Notes under the pieces: generated by a model
Database searches by the model: none
What the model was told of the DNA's origin: nothing
The model's input: the letters and a program-made list of their open reading frames with translations, nothing else
Program-made: the position numbers and the translations under genes
Assembly: GCA_020310875.1 (NCBI GenBank)
Contig: CM035444.1
Location: forward strand, 111,589,795-111,653,794
Reading direction: 5' to 3'
DNA length: 64,000 nt
From: Ceratopteris richardii
Taxonomy: Eukaryota; Streptophyta; Polypodiopsida; Polypodiales; Pteridaceae
In this document: positions 35,730-46,790 of the stretch, piece by piece
Position numbering within the stretch: the stretch's first letter is position 1
Layout: each line of letters starts with the position of its first letter

Positions 35730-37188
35730 TGTTGGAAAACAATGTCCCATTGGTCAAGGATTGGTCAATTTTGTCCATTCTTTAAAGCATGTGTACAGAA
35801 TCTGTTCACTCCCTTGTACAAGAAAGGACGACGGGTGCAGTGGATAAAGCATTGTCCTCCCATCCAAACGACCCGAGTTCAAATCCCATCCTCAGCAGCG
35901 GGCGCAGCGCAAAGTTTTTATAATTTGTGCTTTTCAAAAAATTATCGACGGACACGTTTTTTAATACGACGGCGTACGATGTTTTCTCCCGATTATGACC
36001 AATAGCTTTTTATGATTACGATTGCGATCGTAAAGATTTATGCTTTTGAAGGAGCTTTTGGAGGACAATCAAACACTATATAACAAGAGCTTGAGCTCAT
36101 TGTTATTCATCCTTCACCTAGGATCAACACAAGCTTTCTAGAGCTTGGACCTCAATAGAGGTGGTGTTTCTTCTAGCACATGGGGCAGCCATGGTGCTAA
36201 CTTGAAGCATGTTGAGGAGCAGCTATGGAGTTCTTCTTGGTGATTCTTCTTGGAGAAGATGAAGGGTGTGCTCACACTCTACCTCATGGAGAGGAGGTTA
36301 TCTCTTGTTCATGGCAAGAAGACTTGGTCATTAGCAGCTTGATGGTGAGGATCGCCCATCTACATGATGATTTTGAAGATTGTCTTCTACAGGAAGATAT
36401 TAGGTTGAAGATTGTCTTCTACAAGAAGATGTCTGGCTACTTCAAAGACATTGGATGGGACCATCTACATGGCGTATTTGAAGATCATCTTCTACAAGAA
36501 GATGTTAGGTTGAAGATTGTCTTCTACAAGAAGATATCTGGCTACTTCAAAGACATTAGATGGAGTTTAACATAAGATTCACATCTTATGTTAAAGTATT
36601 CAGGTACATATTCTCTTTATGCACACAGGTACTACTTGAAGTTTATGGAGGCTGTGGCGTTCATATCAGGAGGAGTCCTATTCGGCATAGGTACAAGAGA
36701 ATCAGTACTTATATGCTTTATGCATATTTTTATGAGGTGTTTAAGAAGGTGTGTTCACATGAGTTTGAGGATTTCCGTTCACACTGATCCTTCCTCTTTC
36801 AGTCACTCATATTCACTCTTCTATAACCTATAAGGTCACACATCTCATGTATATTCAGATTACTGCCCACACATCTGAATATGTTTGTTACATTGTACAT
36901 TCACTCATTCATCCATTTCTCATCACATAGAGTAGTTGAGAGATATGCTCCCACATTGTACATTGAACATTGGTATATATGATACTATGAGTAAGCGCTG
37001 GCTTACGTAACACCTTACACATGATGTCTATTCTTTCTCTATCTTTATCTCATCATTTGTATGATTAAGTTGTGATATGTTCATGTTTTGTCAATATGGA
37101 AGATTGCTGGAATTAATGTTGTACATGACTGGAACTATGGAACCATGGACCTGTGACATGAGCCTAAGGGCCTACCTCACTTCCAACA
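35730..37188 (+). mobile_element. LTR 4 of the tandem array
   Basis: 1459 bp ending TTCCAACA at 37188, then the target duplication CTAAG (37189-37193). Private GTACGATGTTTTC near 35977, where the others have GTACGGCGTTTTC. It shares CATGGCGTATT with LTR 1. Confidence 0.95.
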
Positions 37189-37193
37189 CTAAG

Positions 37194-39899
37194 TTGAGAT
37201 AATATGTGTACTTGAAAGAGCCTAGATCCATAGAAGAGTGTGTGCGGATGTGCATAGACATAGAAGACAACTTGGGTGAGGAGCTAGAATTGTCCAAACT
37301 CTATAAGGACTCTGACAGTTCTACTAGTCATACCTCTAGAACCTCCACGGAAATAGATGAGATAGCGGAGCAAGTTGCCAAAAAGCTAGGAGTTCAAAAT
37401 AGACAAATGTCAAGGGTCAACCCATTGAAGCAATGCTATACATGCGGAGGAGACCACATGGCTAATGTTTGCCCGATGATGGCTCAACCCCAAGGGAACC
37501 CTAATACTCTATATTGCACCATTGAGAGAAAATACACCAATCGTACGACTCAAGAATGTCCATACAATAGGCAGGCTATCAAACAAAATTATCAGCAACC
37601 TTACCAACAGGGTAGGTATCAGAACTTATACCAACAGCCATATTACAGGCCATAACAACAATATCAGGCACCATACAGGCCACAACCAGTCCTAGGAAAC
37701 CAACCACGAGCTCTTGCCAATGTGATCCCACATAAGTATACGATGGCGGAGGAGAAACCTAATAGAGCTTTGGTACCACTAACCCCATTGGTTTCAGAAA
37801 ATGAATCTCATGCTCATAGTTCAGACTACTCCCATGAAGGTAGTCCACATGCTTATTACACAGAATCACCTGAGCATAGTGAGACCTATTCTTATCAATA
37901 TGAGGCACCAATGGAACAAAATTGGGAGCTAGAATACTCTAATATCATGTTTACGAATCCCAACCCGAGGTCTCAAGCAAGACAAGAAAGACCACAAGCC
38001 CCTAGAGGACCATGTTTTAGATGTCAGGGCGACCATTTCATTTGTGAATGTCCCCACCAACCAACTCTGGGACAAGGACAAAACATCACCATACAAGGCT
38101 TTTGTCCTGAGTGTGGCAAGGAACATCTTCCAAGAGAGTGTCCTAGGAACCCCTCTAGTGCGCCCAAGGTTACACCCATCAATGTGGTAGGCTTAGTGGT
38201 GGATTCAAGTTCAAGTAGGAGTAATGTGGCTCTTGTACAGGCACTTACTAGGGCACAAGCATTAAAACAGGATAAACCGACTGAGCAGCCAGAACCAAGT
38301 GACTCAAGAGAGTCTACTAAGAGGAAACCAAGAACATGGAAGGATACCAGAGAGAAGGATAATTGTAAGTGGAACAAAAAGATATTTGAACTAGAAGAAA
38401 GCCTAAGGGATACCAAAACAAAAATAGAAGACATTGCATCTCAAAGCCCCTCGCATGCCGAAGCTCCATCCACACCACCTCATTCCACCCCACCACCCAT
38501 TGTAACTAGACCGCAATCAGGGTCTGTTCTTGCAAATCCAACCCCAGAAGGCTTGGACATGATGTTCAAGGCCTATCAGGCTCATCTTCAAGAAGGGCCA
38601 ACAACTACAAACCTGGACAAGAGTTACCCTAGAGCAGACTTAGAGATTGAACGAACAAAAATGTGCATGAAAATGGTAGAAGTATCTCAAACTATGCGTG
38701 AGACTAGTCAAAAGTTCAATCAGACAAACTCGGTCAAGCTAGATTTGCATTTCCAAGGCTTACTAGAAAGATTAGAGCAGTTGGTAAACAAGCCGCAGGT
38801 TTCTTTACCTCCACAGGCTCAACCAGTTGTTGAAAGAGAAAGCTTACCACCAAGAAAAGCTTACGTTCCTGATTCCATAGATGATGGAACACCTCTTTCA
38901 ATTCAGCAAGACTCTCAAGAGTTCTTGCGGAAAATACAAGAGGAGAAATGGGCCAAGGAGAAGGGTAATCCTCCTCCTATTCCTGAGATTGATGATCTTC
39001 ATGATCAATTTCCCCAAGACATTCCGTCTATCTATGGAGATCAAACAGAGCAACAAGAGGATGAGAGATTAGATTTTGAATCTAATTCTTTACAAGAGTT
39101 GCCACAATTCACAGGCCCATGGGAATCTGAATCTCTTCAGATCAGAGCTCCCACGATATTGGTAAGGAATGAAGACTTAGTCGTTCCAAGAAACACTGAC
39201 GTCGTGAAGAACAATAAGGTTCAGTGTCATCTCACTGTGGAAGAGCTGCTCAAAGCAAAACCCGAGCTATGGAATCATGTGAAGGATCAGGTTCCAAAAC
39301 TTGATTCCAATATGCCAAAAGTAGGCTCTAAGCAAAAAGTTCCAGAAATACCTCTTGATAAAATAGGAAACATGAGCGAAAATGTGGAAGGTAATACTTA
39401 TCTTCCGATCAACCATCAAGGTTACACAACCAAAGCAATCGTAGATTCGGGTGCTGGTGTTGCTATTGCGACCACCTCCTTGTGGAAGCGATGGGGCAAA
39501 CCCACATTAAGACCAACAAGAATGAAGCTTCAAATGGCAGATGGTCATTTTGAAAGACCTCTAGGATTGCTTGAAGGGATAACTCTAACCACTTGTGGTG
39601 TAGAGTTTGAACACACATTTGCTATATGTGACTTTGAGAAAAATAATGTCTACGAGATGATCCTAGGAAGACCCTTCCTACGACTATTGCAAATAGTACA
39701 GGATTGGGAAACCAACTCCATGTACTTACAGCACTTAGGGGTCACCACCAAGGTCAATTTGAAGGATTACACCTTCAGAGATGTACCACCCCTACAGTGG
39801 AATCCTATCCACAAAGCAAAAGAAGATTCTATCTCCGTGCATTCTAGAAGTTCACCTGATCCATCCTGGATGCATGAAGATACTCACTTGTGGATGTGA
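37194..39899 (+). pseudogene. gag-pol: gag C-terminus, knuckle linker and protease 1 (element C)
   Basis: The gag frame resumes after the array (YLKEPRSIEECVRMCIDIEDNLGEE) and reads CYTCGGDHMANVC near 37435 and LYCTIERKYTNRTTQEC to a TAA at 37653-37655. 37722-39899 is a long open stretch: acidic Tyr-rich region, knuckles CFRCQGDHFICEC and CPECGKEHLPREC, a K/E-rich coiled segment, a Pro-rich linker, LTVEELLKAKPELW, and then retropepsin 1: AIVDSGAGVAIATTSLWKRWG (near 39440-39500), TTCGVEFEHTFAIC, YEMILGRPFL. All catalytic motifs are intact here. All knuckles are CX2CX3HX4C. It ends at a TGA at 39897-39899; similarity to D continues in frame. Confidence 0.9.
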
Positions 39900-41795
39900 A
39901 AGGTCGTAGAGGAAGAGGAAAAGCGCCTAAAAGCAAGGGAAGGAGGAACTGCCCTAGGAGATAGACCAATCAAAGACCCAGCCTATACACCGATGATATT
40001 TCCAGATGAGGAATTTGAGCCTCATGGTTGGGCAAAAATCTTAGCTACCATGGACATAGCAGTCAATGAAGAACAATGGACACCTCATTGTGATGAGGAG
40101 GGTTATGATATTTCCGTGTTCATGTGTGCGCCCTTGTTGGAAGAGTGTGACCCTAGTGATGTCATAGAAGAAGAAGAGAATGACGATGATCTAGAGTCCA
40201 TTGTGATGGACAGTTGCTTCATCTCAGAAGAGCACTACCTAGAAGATGTAGGAGTATTGACCCAAAAAGAAAAAGAACATCTCACAAGTATTAAAACTGT
40301 AAATTCAAAGGAAGGAAGTGAAGGAGGTCAAAAGAAAAAGAAAAGAAAAGCACTGAAACAAGAAGAGGAGGACTCATCGTTTGAAGTACTAGAAAACTTC
40401 AAGAAATATGAAGTGGATGACTGAAAACTTTTGGAACAAATGCCTAAGAGGGAGGCCATCATAGGAGAATCATATGATAATAAAGAGAAAACTAAAATTA
40501 TTGTGGTAACCATTGAAGGGAACGAAGAGCGATGCACATACATAGGAGATGACCTAAGTGCAAAAGAAGAAGCAGAGCTTGTAGCTCTATTAAGGGAATA
40601 TAGGGACGTGTTCGCTTGGCACTATAGAGACTTGAAGGGAGTAGATCCAAAAATTTGCTCTCATACAATCCTGATGACCGCTGATGCCAAGCCCACCAAA
40701 CAAAAGCCCTACACATATAATGACACTTATGCAGCTAAAATAAAAGAAGAAATTGACAAGCTGATTGAAGCTGGATTCATCTATGAGATTGAGCATACTG
40801 AATGGGTGTCCCCCATTGTAGTGGTGCCCAAGAAGAATGGAAAATTGCGAGCGTGTATTAACCTTTAAAAAGTTAATGCTGCTACGATTCGAGATAGTTA
40901 TCCGCTTCCAATCACTGAACATTTATTGGAGCGTGTTGCAGGCAAGGAAGTTTATAGCTTTCTTGATGGTTTTTCAGGTTACAACCAAGTAGCCATTGCC
41001 CCAAAAGGTCAACACAAGACGGCTTTTGCTATTGAATGGGGAATCTTTGCATTTCGTGTGATGCCATTTGGGCTCACCAATGCACCTGCAACATTCCATA
41101 GGCTCATGTGTCATGTCTTCAAAGAGTTCTTGCGAAAGAGCTTAGAAGTATATGTGGACGATTTATGTGCTCATTCCCAACAAAGAAGATACCATATCCC
41201 TGAGCTCAGACAAATCTTCAACAAGTGTAGAGAATATCGAGTGTGTCTGAACCCAGAGAAGTGTGTGTTCATGGTACGACAAGGTAAAATCTTAGGTCAC
41301 ATTATTTCTAAGAATGGAATTTCAAAAGATGAGGACAAGGTAAGAGCCATAGCAGAGTTGCCAAGACCAAGGAATGTTAAAGAGGTACAAGCCTTTATGG
41401 GCCATTGTGGATATTATCGCAGGTTTATCCACATGTATGCCATCATTGCTAAACCTCTTTATGGATTGTTGACAAACTTTGAGTGGAACGATGAATGTGA
41501 AAAATCCTTCAATGAACTGAAGAGACGTTTGTGCTCAGCACCAATACTGACCACTCCTGATTGGAATAAGCCATTTCATGTCCATGTGGATGCATCCAAT
41601 CATGCTATAGGATGTGTGCTAGCACAACCCACATGTGAAGGAAACCTAGATTTGCCGATAGCATATGCTAGTAGGCAATTAAATGCGGCTGAACAAAATT
41701 ATACCACAACGGAAAGAGAAGGCCTAGGCATGGTATATGCCGTAAAGAAGTTTAGACACTATCTATTGGCCAATAAGTTCAATTTTTTTTACTGA
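39900..41795 (+). pseudogene. pol: Reverse transcriptase and RNase H (element C)
   Basis: 39993-40424 is the acidic linker (EPHGWAKILATMDIAVNEEQWTPHCDEEGYD). 40431-40868 starts MPKREAIIGESYDN and runs into the RT (EWVSPIVVVPKKNGKLRACINL, then TAA at 40866). 40926-41795 continues VAGKEVYSFLDGFSGYNQVAIAP, FGLTNAPATFHRLM, YVDDLCAHS (near 41150), FMVRQGKILGHIIS, FMGHCGYYRRFIHMYA and RNase H (HVHVDASNHAIGCVLAQP, YASRQLNAAEQNYTTTEREGLGMVYA). A run of eight T at about 41782-41790 shifts the frame just before the TDHQALL motif. Catalytic residues are otherwise visible. Confidence 0.9.
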
Positions 41796-43657
41796 TCATC
41801 AAGCCTTATTGTATTGGTCAATAAACCCTGCAACACAGGATGCTTAGTAAGATGGTTCCTCTTACTAATGGGATACGACTTTGAAGTTGTTGTCAGGAAA
41901 GGTAGGACCCACCTTAGGGCGGACCATCTTTCTTGCATCACTTCAGGAGAGCCACCGCAAGGAGTGTCTAATGAACTACTTGACACTTATTTGTTCAATT
42001 TAGAAGTTGTTCCTAAATGGGCAAATAAGTTAGTACCAGTCCTAACCTTCGGACCTGCAAACAAGAATGTGAAAACAAACAAAGAAGAAATTGTAAGATC
42101 ACAAAAATATCAAATATTGGTAGGAAGCATGTACAAACAAGAGACAAATGGTGTATTAGTTTGTTGTGTCGAGGATGATGAACATAGTAGTTGGTTGCAA
42201 CAAGCCCATGAAGGATTGCTAGGAAACCACTATTCTAAACAACGAACATTGCAGAATCTACAACATTTAGGAGTGTATTGGCCTAGCATGGACAAAGAAA
42301 TTCATGAGTGGATCAAGAATTGTCCCGTATGCCAGGTGAGACCCCCAGTGGAGCATGCTACTCTTTATCACGTGTCATTAATTCCAGACTGGAGTGCTCC
42401 ATTGGTAGAATTCATGAGGTCGGGAACATTACCCAATGAGGCTAGCCTAGCACGAAGAAGAAGCATGGAGCAAGAGGCTCAGGACTATGCCTTAGTAGGA
42501 GACAACCTATATCGGAGAGGCAAAGATGGATACTTAAGACTGTGCATTCATGAATTAGACTATTTGAAAGTCTTAGAAACTGCACATAGCGGTGTTTCAG
42601 GTGGACACTTTGGGTCTGATAGAGTAATCAAGACCATTCTATTCTCAGGACTTTGGTGGCCAACTCTTCATATGGATGCACATACCTATGTGAAGAAATG
42701 TGACACATGCCAACGTGCGCAATATCCTATTAGAAAAGATGAGATGCCTTTGAGGCCAATGATGGGAGGACTTGCATTTTCGAAGTGGGGTATAGACTTT
42801 GTAGGTCCTATTAACCCCCCAGCTAGGAACTCCCATGCAGAGTACATCATTGTAGCCAAAGATTACCTTACAAAATGGGTGGAAGTAAAAGCCACAACAA
42901 AGAATGATGCTCAAACGATGGCAAAGTTCTTATTTGAGAATGTATTCATGAGATATGGACTACCAATAGAGTTGGTCAGTGATAGAGGTACGCACTTCTT
43001 GAACGAGGTCATTGAAAATCTCCTTCAAGAATTCATGGTGATACACAAGAAGTCTGCCCCTTATCACCCACAAGCCAACGGACAAGCCGAGAGCATGAAT
43101 AAGATCCTATGTAATGCATTGACAAAACTCCTAAGTAATAAACGCTCTGATTGGGACAAATAGCTTCATCATGTTGTTTGGGCTTATCGAGTTGCCTACA
43201 AAACGGTACTCAATGCCACCCCATTTCAGATGGACTTCGGATAGAATGTTGTGCTACCATTGGATTTCCTAATCCCAGCCTTAAAGGTAGCACAAGAGCA
43301 TGAGTGGAATGGACACGAGCTGTCCTCTAGGATCTTTGATCTAGAATGCTTAGGTGAGATGAGGCTACGAGCGACTGCAGGCATCTATACTACAAAGAAA
43401 AGACAGAAGGCATATTTTGATGCACACATCAAGGATAAGGGACTGAAAGAGGGAGACCTAGTGTTGGTTTATACACTAAAGAAACATGCCCATACTTTGA
43501 AAAAACGAGGATATGGACCCATGATCATTAATAGAATTTCCACTAGCGGCGCGGTTCAAACTATATAAGTGGTTGTTGAGTCAAGTTATATCAAGAACCT
43601 CTCACGGAGGATATGCTAATGAGACTCAACACTGCTAAGAAGTGAAAATAAGAAGAG
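41796..43657 (+). pseudogene. pol: Two HHCC modules and integrase (element C)
   Basis: Continues from RNase H (LVNKPCNTGCLVRWFLLLMGYDFEVVVRKGRTHLRADHLS). Module 1 has AHEGLLGNHYSKQRT and KNCPVC; about 100 residues later module 2 has AHSGVSGGHFGSDRV and KKCDTC. The integrase core follows: KWGIDFVGP (first Asp), ELVSDRGTHFLNEV (second Asp), PYHPQANGQAESMNKI (Glu). A TAG at 43161-43163 breaks the frame and another follows FG near 43242. The C-terminal GYGPMIINRISTSGAVQ segment (43509-43560), a GPY/F-like module, ends in a shifted frame. No chromodomain is present. Confidence 0.9.
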
Positions 43658-44180
43658 TTGAGGGTCAGAGAAGAAGCACAAGCTGAGGCGAGAGAGTGCA
43701 TTAGGCGAAATAAGTTAAGGTGGCTAGGCCTAGATGTCAACCCAAAAGCCCCAAAATATCACATGGACATGTGCCAAAAATTGGGCAATATTACTTCTCG
43801 AATCATCGACCGATGCCCCTTTGTGACTATAGAGGTAGGACAAGGAAAGAGTGTAAGGACTGTGAGAGCATTGGTTGATTGAGGTGCAGCAACTAGTGTA
43901 GTTAGACTGTCATACTGCCAAGACCTGCAATTGGACATCAAGCCCATAGAAGCATATCTCATAGGATTGGGAGGTGTGGAAACCCCTTGTATGGGTGAGG
44001 TGGAACTTCCCATCTACCTTCAAGATGTTCCAATAAAAGTCAAAATGCTAGTGTGTCACAATGCGGACCTTACAGAGCCACTTTTCCTAGGTCAAGATTG
44101 GATTTATGACCATGCAATCAACTTGAACCTAGGAAGTCAACTTCTTCAAGTTTGGGTACATGAACAATGCATTACATTAG
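43658..44180 (+). pseudogene. Second retropepsin-like domain, downstream of integrase (element C)
   Basis: Encodes RIIDRCPFVTIEVGQGKSVRTVRALVD, then a TGA (43880-43882) exactly where D reads Ser of the DSG triad, then GAATSVVRLSYCQDLQLDIKPIEAYLIGLGGVETPCMGEVELPIYLQD and ADLTEPLFLGQDWIYDHAINLNLGSQLLQVW. The layout is that of a retropepsin: strand, D(S)GA, then hydrophobic-LG-x-D about 70 residues later. It is not a duplicate of protease 1 by recent copying, since only the core motifs are alike. Its presence in both C and D shows it is an inherited part of the lineage. Confidence 0.75.
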
Positions 44181-45064
44181 AATTAGACAACTGCATGCTC
44201 ATAGATCATGGCACCACACTCTCTCTCAATTCCTCTAAGACCAATCTTCGTGAACAAGATGCTGTGTGTGTCAAAAGCTCTATGACCCAGAAGGACTCGA
44301 TCACGAAAGAACAGACTCAAAGGCATGCTGACTCCTCTTGTCTGAAGACTAATTTCATCACAACCAATCAACCAAAAAGGCAAGTGAATCAGTACATGAC
44401 AAACACTATACCAAATCGACTAAGAGAAATCAAGAACAAAGTAGCTCCGAGCATGAAGCAGATTTGGGTACAGAAAAGAGAGCAACCACCAGCCTTCCCA
44501 ATGCAATTCCCACCTAGGCAAATCAACCATGGGAAGACAAGAACCAAGAACCTATGCCACACTCAAGCACGAAGAATTCAACAAATTTGGGTACCGAAGC
44601 AATCGATGAAGGCCGACCACAATAAGGTCCAAATTTGGGTGCCTAAAAATTTAGCTACAACTCAACAAGGACGATTACAGATGTGGGTACCTAAGAAGCT
44701 CTTACGTACACAACAACCTCTGCTCCCCACCATGCAAAAGGTCTCAACAAAGAAGCCAAGGAAAGAAAAGGGTAAGAACAGAGCACAAACACAAAAAGAA
44801 GATAAAGTCAACCCTTCTGCAAAAGTAAGCAGGCAATCATCAAGGATATGGGTTTGGAAGCCAAAAGCACCAGCAACATCCTTAGAACCAAAGAGCCAAC
44901 CACACGGGATACCAAAGTTTGGAAAGCATCCAAAGATGAAGTGGCCTGAGGTGATCTCTGTAGGGCCAAATACTATTCTAAAACGGGTTCCAATCAGGAG
45001 GATTACATCATTTCGCGATCCCATCGACACCTCCAAACAAAGAATGCATCAAGTATGCAAGTAA
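44181..45064 (+). CDS. Basic tail with repeated IWVPK motifs (element C, remnant)
   Basis: Continuous with the second protease in frame (open 43931-45064). After a polar linker it carries QIWVQK (44459), QIWVPK (44580), QIWVPK (44630), QMWVPK (44679) and RIWVWK (about 44845), spaced by 15-50 residues of Lys/Arg/Gln/Pro-rich, low-complexity sequence. No known domain is recognised. The basic character suggests nucleic-acid contact, which is inference. The same motif series occurs in D at 57196-57846. Confidence 0.65.
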
Positions 45065-46046
45065 CATCAAAAGCCTCGACATACGACAACCATGTGCCTT
45101 TGGCATAACCCTATCTTTTGCACCATTGAGGTCATGCACAAAGTATGCATAAACATAGGGCCACATTACACGGCCGTGCATAGACACCATTGAGAAATCC
45201 CAGGCACATGAGACACACATGACATATGTACAATGTTTTGTTGGTACTAACCTCTTTCTTCCTGCTTTGTGATATTATTTAAAAAAAAAAAGGAAAAGAA
45301 GAGGACTATGTGCTTGAAAATGCTCATCAGCGAACTATCAGCAAGGACATCCATCAATAAAAAAGACCAGCTGATGGTCAAACACCATGATGGAACTACA
45401 ACACGAAGAGATGAAGATCAACGGACCTTTCACCATGGTAAGATGTGTATGCTTCAACAACACTATAACCATGATAGATTAGGAAACCTCTTCATCAGCA
45501 TACCCTTGAGCACTTAGCTCAAGACCCAATCTCTTGCACCATACTTCTTACCATGCATTTTCCAAGTACGCATACGTAGGGCCACATTATAAGGCCATGC
45601 ACAAGGCACATATTTTTTTCAACCCATGCACTAATGCACTTACCCATCATACATTATGGGTTACAAGTACTTGGCATGAAAACTATGAAAGCCATCTTTG
45701 GAAGAATTAGAGGACATCAAAGTGACCACTACAAGAGCAAGGAAGCCATCCACCACCGAGAGTTGCTCATAATCAACATTGACCACCTCCTTTGAGCAAC
45801 TAGCAGTTTTGGAAAGCTCACAAATGCACCATCTAGATGGCATACAAGGAAGAAGTACATATAAAGGGACTACAAACTGCAAGAGCTAGCAGTGGCAAAG
45901 TGAAGAACCAGACAAACGGCCAGGCTACATTGGGAATATGGATCGCTCTTATTGAACGTAAAGGACACTACCTCTCAACATACTACATGGAACAACCACT
46001 ACAACAAGGGTCGGTCAGGGATGACAGACTCAAGAGGGGGGGGAGT
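45065..46046 (+). other. Post-pol region of element C: remnant of extra-ORF end and polypurine tract
   Basis: No long frame. Two diverged copies of a roughly 90-bp segment containing TAGGGCCACATTA lie near 45105-45195 and 45545-45605; the first holds the palindrome CACGGCCGTG (45169-45178). A poly-A run lies at about 45280. At 45980-46046 the translation YYMEQPLQQGSVRDDR resembles the last residues of the D extra ORF (YYINQPREQRSVRGDRR). The polypurine tract AAGAGGGGGGGGAG (about 46033-46046) follows. So C seems to have lost most of an extra ORF but kept its end and the tract. Confidence 0.6.
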
Positions 46047-46059
46047 GTTGAAGCTCAAT
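46047..46059 (+). mobile_element. Start of the 3' LTR of element C (fragment)
   Basis: TGTTGAAGCTCAA directly after the polypurine tract is identical to the first 13 bases of the C 5' LTR (19047-19059). Similarity stops there and copia LTR sequence follows, so the copia element probably inserted here. It could instead be part of the copia LTR end, since it also reads as TTGAGCTTCAACA on the minus strand. Confidence 0.55.
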
Positions 46060-46139
46060 CTAATAAATCTCAATAAAGTATCCCTAACATATACCCGCGT
46101 GACCACTATACATGTCAGAAAAACGAAAACTGGTACGTG

Positions 46140-46790
46140 TCATCCTGGATCATCACATGTTGAGCTTGATATCTCAACACTCCCCCTCAAGCTCAACGCC
46201 ATATCCTGTAATCCAAGCATCTTCTGAAACTTCTTCAACTTCTCAGCTCCAAGTGCTTTGGTGAAAATATCAGCAACCTGCTCACCTATTCTCACATAAA
46301 CAAGATCAATATCACGTGCTAATACCTTCTCTCTGATGAAGTGATAATGTACCTCGATATGCTTTGTTCTAGCATGGAAAATAGGGTTCCGTGCTAACTG
46401 TATGCTGCTAAGATTATCACAATAGATAGTGATAGGCTTTTGCACTTCCACACCTAAATCTGCAAGTAACATCTCCAGCCATGATGCCTCACATGCTGCC
46501 ATTGCAGCACCTCTATACTCAGCCTCTGTACTTGACAAAGCAACAGTGGGTTGCTTCTTACTGCTCCATGTAATAGCTGCACTTCCAAGTGAGAAAAGAA
46601 AGCCACTAGTAGATCTTCTATCTGGAGTACTACCAACCCAATCTGCATCGGTGTATCCATGAACCTGCAAATCTACACCAGCTTCATAAAACAATGCATA
46701 ATCCAAAGTAGCACTCACATAACGTAGAGTGCGCCTTAGAGCATCCAAATGTGGCTTCCTGGGAATCTGCATAAACTGATTTCAAGTCCA
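46140..46790 (-). pseudogene. pol: copia RNase H (truncated polyprotein end)
   Basis: The minus-strand frame carries HGYTDADWVGSTPDRRSTSGFLFSLG, WSSKKQPTVALSSTEAEYRGA, LPD-type ITIYCDNLSSIQLARNPIFHARTKHIEVHYHFIRE and VADIFTKALG, the standard end of a copia polyprotein. The LRGS codons overlap the polypurine tract, as is usual in copia elements, and the frame runs on 19 codons into the LTR to a stop. It is separated from the RT frame by a frameshift near 46736-46790. Confidence 0.9.

Larger units (their letters stand above)
22432..37193 (+). mobile_element. Tandem array of a non-coding LTR retroelement: LTR-int-LTR-int-LTR-int-LTR
   Basis: Four 1459-bp LTRs (22437-23895, 26868-28326, 31299-32757, 35730-37188) alternate with three 2972-bp internal regions; the period is exactly 4431 bp. 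CTAAG flanks the whole array (22432-22436 and 37189-37193) and the gag frame of C continues on either side, so the array occupies one insertion site. LTRs start TGTTGGAA and end TTCCAACA (8-bp perfect inverted ends). Each internal region starts with an initiator-Met PBS and ends with a short polypurine tract. No gag or pol frame exists inside; the longest is 116 codons and lies in the LTR. The element depends on another's proteins (LARD-like). Copies differ by only a few substitutions. Confidence 0.95.
19047..46059 (+). mobile_element. Ty3/gypsy element C, carrying a nested LTR-element array
   Basis: Plus-strand element: 5' LTR (19047-19674), tRNA-Asp-type PBS, leader with TATCG repeats, gag split by the array at 22437-37188, a knuckle-rich linker, protease 1, RT, RNase H, two HHCC modules, integrase, protease 2, IWVPK tail, a remnant 3' region, polypurine tract and the first bases of a 3' LTR (TGTTGAAGCTCAA at 46047-46059, identical to the first 13 bases of the 5' LTR). 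The copia element takes over there. C sits inside the RNase H of A-plus; ACTGG (19042-19046) should be its 5' target duplication, but the matching 3' copy is not seen. Without the array C is about 12.3 kb. Confidence 0.85.

Noticed and set aside
22437..37188. Pure assembly artefact explaining the tandem array
   Set aside because: Each LTR and internal copy has private and pairwise shared substitutions and one target duplication flanks the whole, so simple sequence duplication by the assembler is unlikely. Long reads are still needed to be sure.
46047..46179. Complete 133-bp copia LTR with TGTTGA/TCAACA ends
   Set aside because: Possible, but the first 13 bases are identical to the start of the C LTR and follow C's polypurine tract, so they are better explained as C sequence. 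The copia LTR is then truncated or its end undefined.
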